This document shows, one piece after another, positions 1-11,080 of a stretch of DNA of 64,000 nucleotides. Source of the DNA: Epiperipatus broadwayi (lineage: Eukaryota; Onychophora; Udeonychophora; Euonychophora; Peripatidae); the NCBI GenBank assembly GCA_028023455.1, contig JAQFVV010012512.1:1530413-1594412 (forward strand), in the 5' to 3' direction. A model generated the notes under the pieces. That model saw only the letters and a list, made by a program, of their open reading frames with translations. It did not search any database and had not been told where the DNA came from. A program made the position numbers and the translations under genes. The first letter of the stretch is position 1; the number at the start of each line of letters is the position of its first letter.

Positions 1-66
1 AATATATTTGCATTTGGTATGAGAGTAACTCGGGTGACTCATGGAGTCTTAACTCTTAAACCGCTA

Positions 67-375
67 ATTATACTATGTGGTGTTGCTGAACTGATATCAG
101 ACCCATGTAGCTATCTGGCATGCGATGCTGAGTTTGAAGATATTACGTGTCTAAAAGATTCACGCTTGCAAGCTGAATAGAAACTGTTTCTTAAATGCTC
201 AGAGTTTGTGTTTTAGATGTAGTTTCTTAATCCTGTCCTTCACTGACGATAGCAAATAGCTTGAAATCATGATATGAAGGTGGAAATTAAGTTAGAGATA
301 GTGAAATACTCGCTCTGACGTTTATGTAAACAAACGCTTGAAGGTGTTTTTGGTATAATGCCATCTATAATTATA
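67..375. repeat. Diverged single unit of the 409-bp inverted-array repeat family
   Basis: The stretch reads in the same order as the right-arm units of the palindrome at 16.2-18.06 kb. It contains recognisable blocks such as CTATGTGGTG, GCTGAACTGA, ATTACGTGTCTAAAA, ACGCTTGCAAGCTGAATAG, TCAGAGTTTGT, GCAAATAGCTTGAAATCATGAT and GACGTTTATGTAAACAAA. It is clearly more diverged than those units, with many substitutions. It ends near a degraded form of the unit end (GTGTTTTTGGTATAATGCCATCT). The left part of the unit is not recognisable, so the copy may be truncated or may begin outside the window. Confidence 0.8.
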
Positions 376-2708
376 CTATTGGTTGTATGAGGTAAAAATC
401 AAATCTTTTAATTGGCCAACTCACAAACTGAAGACAAAGCCTATTGTTAAAACATATTCGCCTATAATATTAAATTCAACTCAGATACGTTTATAAAAAG
501 TATATTACTAATTTTTCAGGTTATGAAAGACAACAAAAGTTCTTTCAAAAATAGATTGCTATTTATTTATTATAAAATATATTCAATTTCGGCAAATTTA
601 AAGCGAATGTCTAAACAAAAAAGTGCTGACGCAAACGCTTTTTTTCAATTTTACGGTATGGAAAAGTAAAGATTTCTTTTTGCTAAATCTTAAATATTTT
701 TACTAAAATCTTCAATATTTTGCGAAAATAATTTTGTTTTTTTAGTATATTTTTTAAAAAACTATTTTAATTTCTCAAATTATATTTTTTTAATACTTAA
801 ATTACATTCGAAATGAAAATCTCAGCGTTTTTCTTTATTTTCTTTGATCAGGCGGTTTCTTTGTTCTTTCCAGCCAATCAGAATGTCTTTTTCGGCTGAG
901 AGCCAGCTGACAGCCAATCACCGACAAGGTTCTTTCTTTGTTTAGTTTAAATGCGGTTTTTTTGATTTTTTACTTGTAAAATAATTCGGAAGAGGGCACC
1001 ATCTTACAGAACTTTTAAAAACCTAATCAATAACTGTCAAACAAATATTTTAGCATTAAAACTAGCAGAATTAGAGTGACATCAGATGTCGAAGAGAGGC
1101 CTCGTAAGAGGCGGGAAAAGGGTTAAGTATGAGACGGAGCTATAAAATCATACTAAATTTTTAATGGAAGTATATGGTGTAGCCAGCAAGATATGATTGT
1201 GGTAAGTTGAAACCATGGCTTTACAAAAGAAATAAAATAAATAAAATTATTACAATCATGGATAGGCAGTTTGTCATTTATCCAGGAGATCACTAGACAC
1301 CTAGAACAGCCCCAGCCTGGCCCACACCCAGGAGTTTAGTTATGCAGGGATGTGCATGATTCATTCCCATGATAGACATTTTATGTCTCACTATACTGGG
1401 AACTTCAGATGAAAATAAGGTATGGTCTCAGCCATTAATACCCTTAAGAAGGTAGAAAAGTAATTCTCAACATCCCAGCACATTCACTGGCTACACACAA
1501 TTAATTATAAAATATATAAATAATTAAAACAGGTAGTTTATAAATGGGCAGAATAGTTTTCTCTTAAATTTTATTATATGATGGCCCACATACTCCCCAT
1601 CAAAATTAAATGAATAATATAACTAGTTGAAAATTAATTCACATTAAATATATTTTAATATCAATTAAAATAGGAAGGGAAAAGCGTGATTATGGTTTCC
1701 ATGAATGGTAAGGCAACCAAGCATTTATATAAAACTTCCCTACATAACTCACACATACTTGAGTGGATTAACTTAAAATATTTTTATAGAATTTATAGAG
1801 AAAATATATTTGGATAAAATGAATTATCTAGTACTTTCATTCCCAAGCAAAACTTTTATGGAGAATAAATCATCAGATGAGTGAGCCATAGATATATTTA
1901 AACCAATTAATAAAAGGGGTACTTTAACAATTAAGGCCACATCAAGTTGTAAAATAGTATTATGTTTAAAAGAAAAGGCAATAGTTGGATCGATCAGCAA
2001 GGTTTATTCAAGCACATTATAATAGAAACAAAATGAGGCATAAATAGATATATAAAGAAAATATTAACCCAAGTAAGAATTAAACATGCATTAAAAGAAC
2101 TGCAGGAATAAATATAATTATTAAATATAATAAAAGTAGCTAGATATTGAAATCATTAAGATATCTCAGGTTAATTTTTATTATCTCAACATTAAGAAAA
2201 GTGTCTCGGTGCACTTTGAAGACTGCAATTGATTCCTTGAGCAGTTTCAGTTCATTCTTAATTTATGGATTAGGTGGGCTTTGGCAGCATTAAAGATGTG
2301 TTTTATCAGTAGCATTCCGACATATTAAGATGGTTATATCAGGCATTAGATGGTATAACAGGATATCAGATGGTAAATGAGGATGCCCAAGCTAGTCATT
2401 TCCGAGGGAAGACAGCACACTGTCTTTTTCTACTCCATCATTTTAAAGTTGGCTATTATTAAAACTGACAAATTTAGCTTCCATCTAGGATCCAGTAAGA
2501 TGATTTCTTTTGATAAACTTTTTATATCTTGCTGGTAATTCTCAATCAATAATTCTTCATGAATGAAATGCAGAAACATATAATGAAAGGATCAGAAGAA
2601 TAAAGCAGAATAATAATAAATAATCATATGAAATATAATGAAGAATGCCAGCAGAATAATATAATAACTCTCTCTTCTCTAATCTAACAGATCTGCCTTA
2701 CTTATATA
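376..2708. other. AT-rich DNA without a recognised gene
   Basis: I see no ORF of convincing length or composition. The part around 860-1130 is less AT-rich and carries two CCAAT motifs, listed separately. The rest is AT-rich sequence with A/T homopolymers and no repeat that I could match elsewhere in the window. Confidence 0.6.
860..1000. promoter_or_regulatory. Paired CCAAT boxes, possible promoter or enhancer
   Basis: Two copies of AGCCAATCA lie 40 bp apart (CCAAT at 874-878 and 914-918) in a locally less AT-rich stretch. A CGGAAG ETS-like core follows about 70 bp later. Spaced CCAAT boxes are a known NF-Y arrangement in animal promoters. No TATA box or adjoining coding exon is obvious on either side, so this is only a candidate. 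Chance occurrence, or a promoter of an old mobile element, is equally possible. Confidence 0.22.
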
Positions 2709-2710
2709 TG

Positions 2711-2725
2711 TGATGTGATGTGATG
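2711..2725 (-). repeat. Microsatellite 3' terminus of CR1 copy 1
   Basis: Three TGATG units lie directly downstream of ORF2 in element orientation. The same three units end copy 2, so they are part of the element and probably serve as the template end recognised in target-primed reverse transcription. That role is inferred from the CR1/L2 families. Confidence 0.75.
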
Positions 2726-2820
2726 TATTATGGCTTCTCCTTAAACGAAGTCAAGAATATCTCAGCAATTAAGCCCAGATAAACCTGTTAGCCACTTTCT
2801 TTTACATTCCCACTCTAAAT

Positions 2821-5800
2821 TTACCCATAATCTGCTCTATCCCATTTCCACAACATAATTTTTGTCAACTCTATAACCTTTATATCTAAATCCCCCTTAT
2901 CTTTTCCCAAACCCAGCATAAAAACCAATAATTCACTTTCTGTATAATCACTCTTTTCATATTTATTTTTCCACAACTTCATTATATGTACCCTTTCTGT
3001 TTTCAAACATTTACATTCAATTAACAAATGCCTAATATTTTCAATTCCTTCCTTACATAATTTACAAAATAAATCACCCATATTTTTCCATTTACATGTA
3101 TATTCTTTTGTAGCTAAAGATCCCGTTCGAGCCTTAAACAATAAACTACTTTCCTTACTATTATCATATATTAACTCACACCTAATATTCTGTTTATTTC
3201 TATATATATTTAAACTCTTTTTACTCTCCATACTATTTCTCCATCTCTCTAACTCCCTAGTCTTTATTAATAAATTTATTCTTTTATCCCATTCCTTACT
3301 ACTATAACACTCAATAATCCTCTTAACACAATCATCCCATCTTTTGTACAAATATACTGATATAAATTCTTTATCCAAATCTTTTGCATACCGCATTACC
3401 TTTCTCACCCATCTTGTTACCTGCCCTTTACTCATAACCCAATTAAATACTATTTTAGCTATTCTTTTATTATCCATAAACTGCAATCTACCAAACATTT
3501 TCATTTTACTTTTTGCATCTCTCATATGAAAACTTGACCATCCCATTTCTCCTTGAATTGCCTCCCTTGCTGTCCATACTTCTGCATCCAATGCATGTCT
3601 TCCTACTTCCCTTTGAGCTTTTTCTAAATAATCTAATATCTTTTTACTAACATATAATGCATCATTACCATATGTTAACCCTGCTACTGCAACTCCTTTC
3701 CATATAATTCTAGCTACATCATATTTATTATATGAAAATACTGTTAATTTCTTTATCAATCCCTTTCTTTTCTTTGCTTCATTTATCAATTTTTTCTCCC
3801 ATTCATCCAAATAATTTTTCTGATTACTTAAAATAATTCCCAAATAACTATATCTATTCACCACACTTAACTTAATATCTCCCAATAAAAATTCTACATC
3901 TTCTCTTTCCCCAGTATTAACCATCATTATATTTGATTTTTCTTCACTAAATTTAATCCCCATCTCTTTACCCACCCTTGCACATGTCCTCAACATAACT
4001 TCCATATCTTCTCTTTTTCTGCACACAAAAATATATCATCTGCAAAAAAAAGACCTGACAAAATATATACTCCCTTACTACCTATTAACGGTATCTCTAT
4101 CCCTCTTCCTAATCTTTCTATTGCTCTTTCCATTTCACTCAAATACAACACAAACAAAATAGGTGACATAGGGCATCCTTGCCTTAGTCCCACACCATTT
4201 TTAACTTTAATTGATTCTATATTCTCTAATTGATATATATAATAATTATTTTCATATAATTTCTTAATAATATCTATTAAAGCTTCATCCATTCCCAAAT
4301 TTGCTAAACTTATCCATAATCTATTTCTATTTACTCTATCATATGCCTTCTCTATATCTATAAAACTCATATATAACTGTTTATCTGCATTCCTACTCAT
4401 ATCCATAAGTTGTGTAACTACAAATAAACTATCTCCTATATGCCTATCTAATCTAAAACCTCCTTGCATTTCACCCACTACATTATTCCCTTCCATCCAT
4501 TTTACAACTTTACTAGCCACCATATATGAGAAAACTTTATATAAAACTGATGTTACCGCTATCGGTCTATAATTATTCAACTTTCTATGATCCTTACCCT
4601 TTCCTTTAAATAATAACCTTACTCTTGTATTACTCCAACTACTTGGGAAAACTCTATTCTGTGCCATTTTATTAAAACAGGATAATAACTTTACTTTTGC
4701 CCTATATCCTAAATTCATTACCATCTCTGCTGCCCATCCATCTAAACCTCTTGCCTTCCCACTTTTCAATTTCTTCTCTACCTCATTTAGTTCATTTTCT
4801 GAAAAACTAATATTCCCATTACTATATTCTTTCATATTTTCTAATATTCTATCATTCACATCTAACATCTTTTCTATATTCATTACATAACTATTTAAGA
4901 TTCTCTCTAAATCTTCTCTAGAACTACACTCAGTTCCCTCATCATCTAGTAATACTAACTCTCTCTCCCCTACATTTCTCCTTTTAATATAATTCCAAAA
5001 TTTTTTACTTCCATCTCTTCCACTTTTATTAATATCCTCCAACAATTTACTATTCAATTTCATTCTCTCTCTATAAATATCTATTTTAGCCAACTTCTTC
5101 TTTTCTAAGTACTTTTCCCATTTAGCATTAATATCTTTTTCACTTTCCTTATTCTTAATAGCACACTTATATTCTCTACATGCTTCTTTCCTTTCTTTTA
5201 CACTTTTACTAATTTTAATTTTTTTATTACTTTTATTCTTTTCAATATTCTCACCTAAAACCCTATTTGCAACTTTTTCTACTTCCTTACACCAATCCTT
5301 ATACTCATCCCCAACCCACTCTTCCATTATTTCTTCAACTTGTATTTTATACTCTTCCAACTTATTCTTATCATTTACTCTCCATCCACATCTTTCACTA
5401 TTATTTCTACTTTTATTTCTATTCTCCATCACATTACTAACCATTTCAATTACAATGAAATTATGATCACTAGTGCATACTTTTTCTTCATTATCAAATA
5501 CCTTAATTTTCCGTATTTTATTTATTCCCTCTTTCTCTACCAATACATAATCTATTGTGTGAAATATATTATTTCTGGACCATGTGTATTGTCCCTCATA
5601 AATATTTAATAAATTTCCAATACTCAAATTCACTTTCTGACAAAAATTCTTCAAAAGCTGTCCATTTTTATTATCTACATCATCAATTTCTTCAATATGT
5701 CCATTCATATCCCCTATAACCATTATTCTCTTCCCCTTTTCTTTAAAACTTTGTATATCCTTAACTAAACATTCGTATATGTTACTATTCCACTCCAATA

Positions 5801-6240
5801 TAATTTGACTATCTCCAGTAGCTATATAAACTATAGCCACCATCCATTCTTGTCTACCCAACCTTATTTCAAACCACAAGTGTTCTTGACATTTAACAAT
5901 ATTTAAATATTTTTTTGATATAACACCTATACCACCACCCCTTTTTTTCTTTTTCTTTTCTATTTATACCCTGCCATACCAACTGTTCCAAAATAGGTTC
6001 TTCTTCTTCTCTTAAATGTGTTTCCACTACTGCTAATACCTCAAGCTCTTCATTTTCAATTGTTTTATTTAATTCCATCCACTTTTCTGGTTTCCTACCA
6101 CCTTGCATATTCAAAAACCCAATTTTAACAATTTCTTCTTTCCTAACTACTCTTTTATAAATTCTTTTAATTCTTTCTTCTCCATTACATATATAAATTA
6201 CTTTCTTACCATTAATTTTACAAACCCATTCCTTCTCCAT
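2821..6240 (-). pseudogene. LINE ORF2: APE endonuclease + reverse transcriptase, frameshifted (copy 1)
   Basis: ORF2 protein nicks target DNA and reverse-transcribes the element RNA at the nick. The N-terminal piece (from Met at 6240) contains the endonuclease start (IGFLNMQGG, then VVETHL). The middle piece (to 3990) contains VYIATGDSQ, the GDMN motif, TIDYVLV and the SDH triad end. It then has reverse transcriptase motifs: YRPIAV, SFIDIEKAYDRV, GLRQGCPMSPILF and the catalytic FADD. The C-terminal piece (4026-2821) ends in a Cys/His knuckle (CKLCKEGIENIRHLLIEC). Two one-base frameshifts are visible: one near 5940-5950 in a plus-strand T run, and one near 4013-4020, where a T run has five bases against six in copy 2. 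The ORF2 frame is open upstream of 6240 across the ORF1 stop, so the true start is uncertain. Confidence 0.9.
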
Positions 6241-6335
6241 ATCTATATTTATATCAAAATCAAATTCCTTTTGCTTACTTCTTATATTCCATCCATTCTT
6301 TTTAATAATATTACAATTTAAAAACCCACCCCCCT

Positions 6336-7253
6336 TTATAAGTTTCCCGAAAAAAATTCTTTATAAATCAAACTCCCTAAAACTTCACTTCCTTGTTTTC
6401 CTAAATGCAACCCATCTTTACTATATAACTCTCTCTTTCCAATAAAACAATCCCACACATCCACAAACATAACATTATTTCTCTCACACATTTTTTTCAA
6501 TCTCTCATTTATAGAACATGCCCTATCTAACAAATAACTCTTGTCAAACCTTGGTAATAATCCAACTATTCCTACTCTTCCTTTAATCATAATCAAATTC
6601 CTAATCAAATCTACATACTCATCCATTATTCTCTCTGATGATTCTAATAAATTATTAGTCCCCACCATAACATATACATCTCTACTACCTTGTTTTTTAA
6701 CTTTATCTGCTACATCCCTAATTCTAGCTCCAGGCAAACATACTCTTACATACCTACTTCTATTTTCCCTTGCAATTATATCCCCACATTCTCTAATTAG
6801 TGAATCTCCTATCAATACTGTTTCATAATCTACTTTTTCTGCTCTATCCATAACATTTTCTAATACCTTCTGGTCCTCCTTATCTATTTCTTCCTTATCA
6901 TTCCTACTCAATAATTCCTTTATCTCCTCACATTTTATCTCTAATGATTTTAATTTTACTTCTACATCCTTCAATTCTTCCTCTATCTTATTTATTCTTT
7001 GACTAATCATCTCCATTACACTATTACTTTCTCCACCCACTATTCTTCGACTATCTACACTTTGAAAACACTTTCTCACCTCTTTTATCATATTAATACA
7101 CTGACTGCATAACCATAAACCATTTACATCCTTCCTAGTCTTATTTAAACATTTCAAGTGATATACCCCATCACATATAGTACATTCTACAACAGCACGC
7201 TTAATTTCCTTTTCCCGATTATATAAACATTTTGAAATACAAATACAATCCAT
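6336..7253 (-). CDS. LINE ORF1: PHD-like zinc finger, coiled coil and SGNH esterase
   Basis: This is a 305-residue intact ORF. Residues about 4-52 hold a Cys/His-rich finger (C4, C24, C27, H32, C35, C49, C52) of PHD type. Residues about 75-130 are charged and heptad-like, predicting a coiled coil for self-association. Residues about 145-300 form an SGNH-hydrolase domain with GDS at 149-151, a glycine at PGARIRD, VGTNN at 197-201 and the DGLH catalytic pair (D280, H283). All expected catalytic positions are present. In CR1-type elements this protein is thought to bind element RNA or lipid membranes in the RNP; the role of the esterase activity is not settled. The Met at 7253 is the first in the frame and lies just after the leader repeat. 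The stop is followed by a run of six G, with ORF2 open in another frame. Confidence 0.92.
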   Translation of the reverse strand: MDCICISKCLYNREKEIKRAVVECTICDGVYHLKCLNKTRKDVNGLWLCSQCINMIKEVRKCFQSVDSRRIVGGESNSVMEMISQRINKIEEELKDVEVKLKSLEIKCEEIKELLSRNDKEEIDKEDQKVLENVMDRAEKVDYETVLIGDSLIRECGDIIARENRSRYVRVCLPGARIRDVADKVKKQGSRDVYVMVGTNNLLESSERIMDEYVDLIRNLIMIKGRVGIVGLLPRFDKSYLLDRACSINERLKKMCERNNVMFVDVWDCFIGKRELYSKDGLHLGKQGSEVLGSLIYKEFFSGNL

Positions 7254-7265
7254 TTTTTTTATTTT

Positions 7266-7648
7266 ACGTTTTTCGAACGTTATATTTTTCTTAAAAGTAA
7301 ATCTTTTAATAACAAATTTACAAAAAAACTAATCAACAAAATAACTTTTTAAAAATAAAAAAATAATAATAATTCTATATATAAAATAACAATATATAAA
7401 TAAAACAAAACAAAAAATAAATAATAACTTTTTAAAAAAATTTCTATATATAAATAACGTTTTTCAACTTATATTTTTCTTAAAAGTAAATCTTTTAATA
7501 ACAAATTTACAAAAAACTAATCAACAAAATAACTTTTTAAAAATAAAAAAATAATAATAATTCTATATATAAAATAACAATATATAAATAATAAAACAAA
7601 ACAAAAAATAAATAATAACTTTTTAAAAAAATTCTATATATATAAATA
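7266..7648 (-). repeat. Two tandem leader units of about 190 bp upstream of LINE ORF1
   Basis: Units 7266-7456 and about 7457-7648 share nearly all of their sequence, including TTTTTCTTAAAAGTAAATC and the run of AATAATAATAATTC. They differ by a few bases and small indels. The pair lies immediately 5' of ORF1 in element orientation, where an internal promoter is expected. Tandem promoter units are known in some LINE-1 families; their function here is inference. Confidence 0.8.
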
Positions 7649-7810
7649 ACAAACTGAAAAAACTTTAAAACAAATAAAAAACACAATTTTCAATCTTTCA
7701 AATACTCTTAACCACTAATTATACTTTCACACACAATAATAATTAATAAATATTAATGCTCTCAGACTAAACAAATTAAAAGAAAATTTTTTGTTTGCTT
7801 ATCTGATATG

Positions 7811-7825
7811 TGATGTGATGTGATG
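7811..7825 (-). repeat. Microsatellite 3' terminus of CR1 copy 2
   Basis: Three TGATG units identical in number to those ending copy 1. The outer flank (GCTTATCTGATA) differs from that of copy 1, which places the element end here. Confidence 0.75.
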
Positions 7826-7921
7826 TATTATGGCTTCTCCTTAAACGAAGTCAAGAATATCTCAGCAATTATGCCCAGATAAACCTGTTAGCCACTTTCT
7901 TTTACATTCCCCACTCTAAAT

Positions 7922-10553
7922 TTACCCATAATCTGCTCTATCCCATTTCCACAACATAATTTTTGTCAACTCTATAACCTTTATATCTAAATCCCCCTTA
8001 TCTTTTCCCAAACCCAGCATAAAAACCAATAATTCACTTTCTGTATAATCACTCTTTTCATATTTATTTTTCCACAACTTCATTATATGTACCCTTTCTG
8101 TTTTCAAACATTTACATTCAATTAACAAATGCCTAATATTTTCAATTCCTTCCTTACATAATTTACAAAATAAATCACCCATATTTTTCCATTTACATGT
8201 ATATTCTTTTGTAGCTAAAGATCCCGTTCGAGCCTTAAACAATAAACTACTTTCCTTACTATTATCATATATTAACTCACACCTAATATTCTGTTTATTT
8301 CTATATATATTTAAACTCTTTTTACTCTCCATACTATTTCTCCATCTCTCTAACTCCCTAGTCTTTATTAATAAATCTATTCTTTTATCCCATTCCTTAC
8401 TACTATAACACTCAATAATCCTCTTAACACAATCATCCCATCTTTTGTACAAATATACTGATATAAATTCTTTATCCAAATCTTTTGCATAGCGCATTAC
8501 CTTTCTCACCCATCTTGTTACCTGCCCTTTACTCATAACCCAATTAAATACTATTTTAGCTATTCTTTTATTATCCATAAACTGCAATCTACCAAACATT
8601 TTCATTTTACTTTTTGCATCTCTCATATGAAAACTTGACCATCCCATTTCTCCTTGAATTGCCTCCCTTGCTGTCCATACTTCTGCATCCAATGCATGTC
8701 TTCCTACTTCCCTTTGAGCTTTTTCTAAATAATCTAATATCTTTTTACTAACATATAATGCATCATTACCATATGTTAACCCTGCTACTGCAACTCCTTT
8801 CCATATAATTCTAGCTACATCATATTTATTATATGAAAATACTGTTAATTTCTTTATCAATCCCTTTCTTTTCTTTGCTTCATTTATCAATTTTTTCTCC
8901 CATTCATCCAAATAATTTTTCTGATTACTTAAAATAATTCCCAAATAACTATATCTATTCACCACACTTAACTTAATATCTCCCAATAAAAATTCTACAT
9001 CTTCTCTTTCCTCAGTATTAACCATCATTATATTTGATTTTTCTTCACTAAATTTAATCCCCATCTCTTTACCCACCCTTGCACATGTCCTCAACATAAC
9101 TTCCATATCTTCTCTTTTTTCTGCACACAAAAATATATCATCTGCAAAAAAAAGACCTGACAAAATATATACTCCCTTACTACCTATTAACGGTATCTCT
9201 ATCCCTCTTCCTAATCTTTCTATTGCTCTTTCCATTTCACTCAAATACAACACAAACAAAATAGGTGACATAGGGCATCCTTGCCTTAGTCCCACACCAT
9301 TTTTAACTTTAATTGATTCTATATTCTCTAATTGATATATATAATAATTATTTTCATATAATTTCTTAATAATATCTATTAAAGCTTCATCCATTCCCAA
9401 ATTTGCTAAACTTATCCATAATCTATTTCTATTTACTCTATCATATGCCTTCTCTATATCTATAAAACTCATATATAACTGTTTATCTGCATTCCTACTC
9501 ATATCCATAAGTTGTGTAACTACAAATAAACTATCTCCTATACGCCTATCTAATCTAAAACCTCCTTGCATTTCCCCACTACATTATTCCCTTCCATCCA
9601 TTTTACAACTCTTCTAGCCACCATATACGAGAAAACTTTATATAAAACTGATGTTACCGCTATCGGTCTATAATTATTCAACTTTCTATGATCCTTACCC
9701 TTTCCTTTAAATAATAACCTTACTCTTGTATTACTCCAACTACTTGGGAAAACTCTATTCTGTGCCATTTTATTAAAACAGGATAATAACTTTACTTTTG
9801 CCCTATATCCTAAATTCATTACCATCTCTGCTGCCCATCCATCTAAACCTCTTGCCTTCCCACTTTTCAATTTCTTCTCTACCTCATTTAGTTCATTTTC
9901 TGAAAAACTAATATTCCCATTACTATATTCTTTCATATTTTCTAATATTCTATCATTCACATCTAACATCTTTTCTATATTCATTACATAACTATTTAAG
10001 ATTCTCTCTAAATCTTCTCTAGAACTACACTCAGTTCCCTCATCATCTAGTAATACTAACTCTCTCTCCCCTACATTTCTCCTTTTAATATAATTCCAAA
10101 ATTTTTTACTTCCATCTCTTCCACTTTTATTAATATCCTCCAACAATTTACTATTCAATTTCATTCTCTCTCTATAAATATCTATTTTAGCCAACTTCTT
10201 CTTTTCTAAGTACTTTTCCCATTTAGCATTAATATCTTTTTCACTTTCCTTATTCTTAATAGCACACTTATATTCTCTACATGCTTCTTTCCTTTCTTTT
10301 ACACTTTTACTAATTTTAATTTTTTTATTACTTTTATTCTTTTCAATATTCTCACCTAAAACCCTATTTGCAACTTTTTCTACTTCCTTACACCAATCCT
10401 TATACTCATCCCCAACCCACTCTTCCATTATTTCTTCAACTTGTATTTTATACTCTTCCAACTTATTCTTATCATTTACTCTCCATCCACATCTTTCACT
10501 ATTATTTCTACTTTTATTTCTATTCTCCATCACATTACTAACCATTTCAATTA
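7922..10553 (-). pseudogene. LINE ORF2 fragment, copy 2 (lacks endonuclease; frameshifted)
   Basis: The remaining part codes for the region after the endonuclease, through the reverse transcriptase (SFIDIEKAYDRV, GLRQGCPMSPILF, FADD) and the C-terminal Cys/His knuckle, to the same stop as copy 1. One base is missing near 9570-9575 (a run that reads TTTCACCC in copy 1 reads TTTCCCC here), which breaks the frame before the RT palm. The T run that is shortened in copy 1 near 4015 is full length here. No endonuclease domain is present, so this copy cannot move by itself. Confidence 0.9.
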
Positions 10554-10759
10554 TCAAGACTATGCAATGCTATCGCCCTCTGGTGATAAAATCCATCAAT
10601 TAATAACAGTAATTAAATCAGAAACCAAAGGAATGCACTTTGATTTTAATTAATTTTTAACATGGTTACATTCCCAGATATTCTGATTATAATCATTTAA
10701 TTAAATTTGCTAGTGAATATCTGTTATTTCAATCTTGATTAAAAAAACCTTATTAGTAA

Positions 10760-10999
10760 AACTCGAAGTCACAGGTTAAAACTAGCACCAAAAGAAGAAA
10801 AGGTGGTTCAAAATCTCCAATCCCTGCAGCACAACTAGCAGATGAACAAGCCTTCCCTGCTGTTGACTGCATTCACTCAGATGATTATGCAGATCTTCCT
10901 AACACCCTGCCTATTGAAGAAGATGTACTACTAGAAACCATTGAACTTAGTGAGACGGATGAATCCCAACCAGACGGTCTCCCTCCTGGGCTGACATAA
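10760..10999 (+). pseudogene. ORF1 C-terminal remnant of the second LINE
   Basis: An open frame of 79 codons with no start Met ends in TAA at 10997-10999, just ahead of ORF2. It has a basic patch (TSTKRRKGGSKSP) followed by a strongly acidic tail rich in D and E (HSDDYADLP, EEDVLLETIELSETDES). A basic-then-acidic C-terminus ending shortly before ORF2 is what is expected of a LINE ORF1 RNA-binding protein. An in-frame stop at 10757-10759 closes the upstream side. No zinc knuckle or RRM is visible in what remains. Confidence 0.55.
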
Positions 11000-11080
11000 T
11001 AATGTATTTTTAAGTAATTGTTATGATGTTTTCGCAACTGATAACGCTTTCATTCTAACCAAAACTTTATAGACCTTTTT

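Larger units (their letters stand above)
2709..7800 (-). mobile_element. CR1/L2-type LINE, copy 1 (near full length)
   Basis: This is a non-LTR retrotransposon read on the minus strand. In element order it has a 5' leader with a tandem duplication (7648-7266), ORF1 (7253-6336), ORF2 (6240-2821), a short 3' UTR, and a terminal run of three TGATG units (plus-strand view). ORF1 with a PHD-like finger and an SGNH esterase, plus an APE-RT ORF2 and a short-repeat 3' end instead of poly(A), is the established layout of CR1-superfamily elements. The 5' boundary is uncertain because the leader runs directly into the 3' end of copy 2 at about 7.8 kb. ORF2 carries at least two frameshifts, so this copy is not autonomous. 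Confidence 0.9.
7811..10553 (-). mobile_element. CR1/L2-type LINE, copy 2 (5'-truncated)
   Basis: From the TGATG terminus at 7811-7825 to about 10553 this matches copy 1 with only about a dozen differences that I could see. It stops abruptly inside ORF2, where the sequence departs after CATTTCAATTA. Loss of the 5' part is the usual outcome of incomplete target-primed reverse transcription. It lies in the same orientation as copy 1 and directly beside its 5' leader. I found no clear target-site duplication. Confidence 0.92.

Noticed and set aside
7254-7265. Poly(A)/T-rich stretches of the LINE leader as a terminator
   Set aside because: They form part of the duplicated AT-rich leader and have no support as a terminator.
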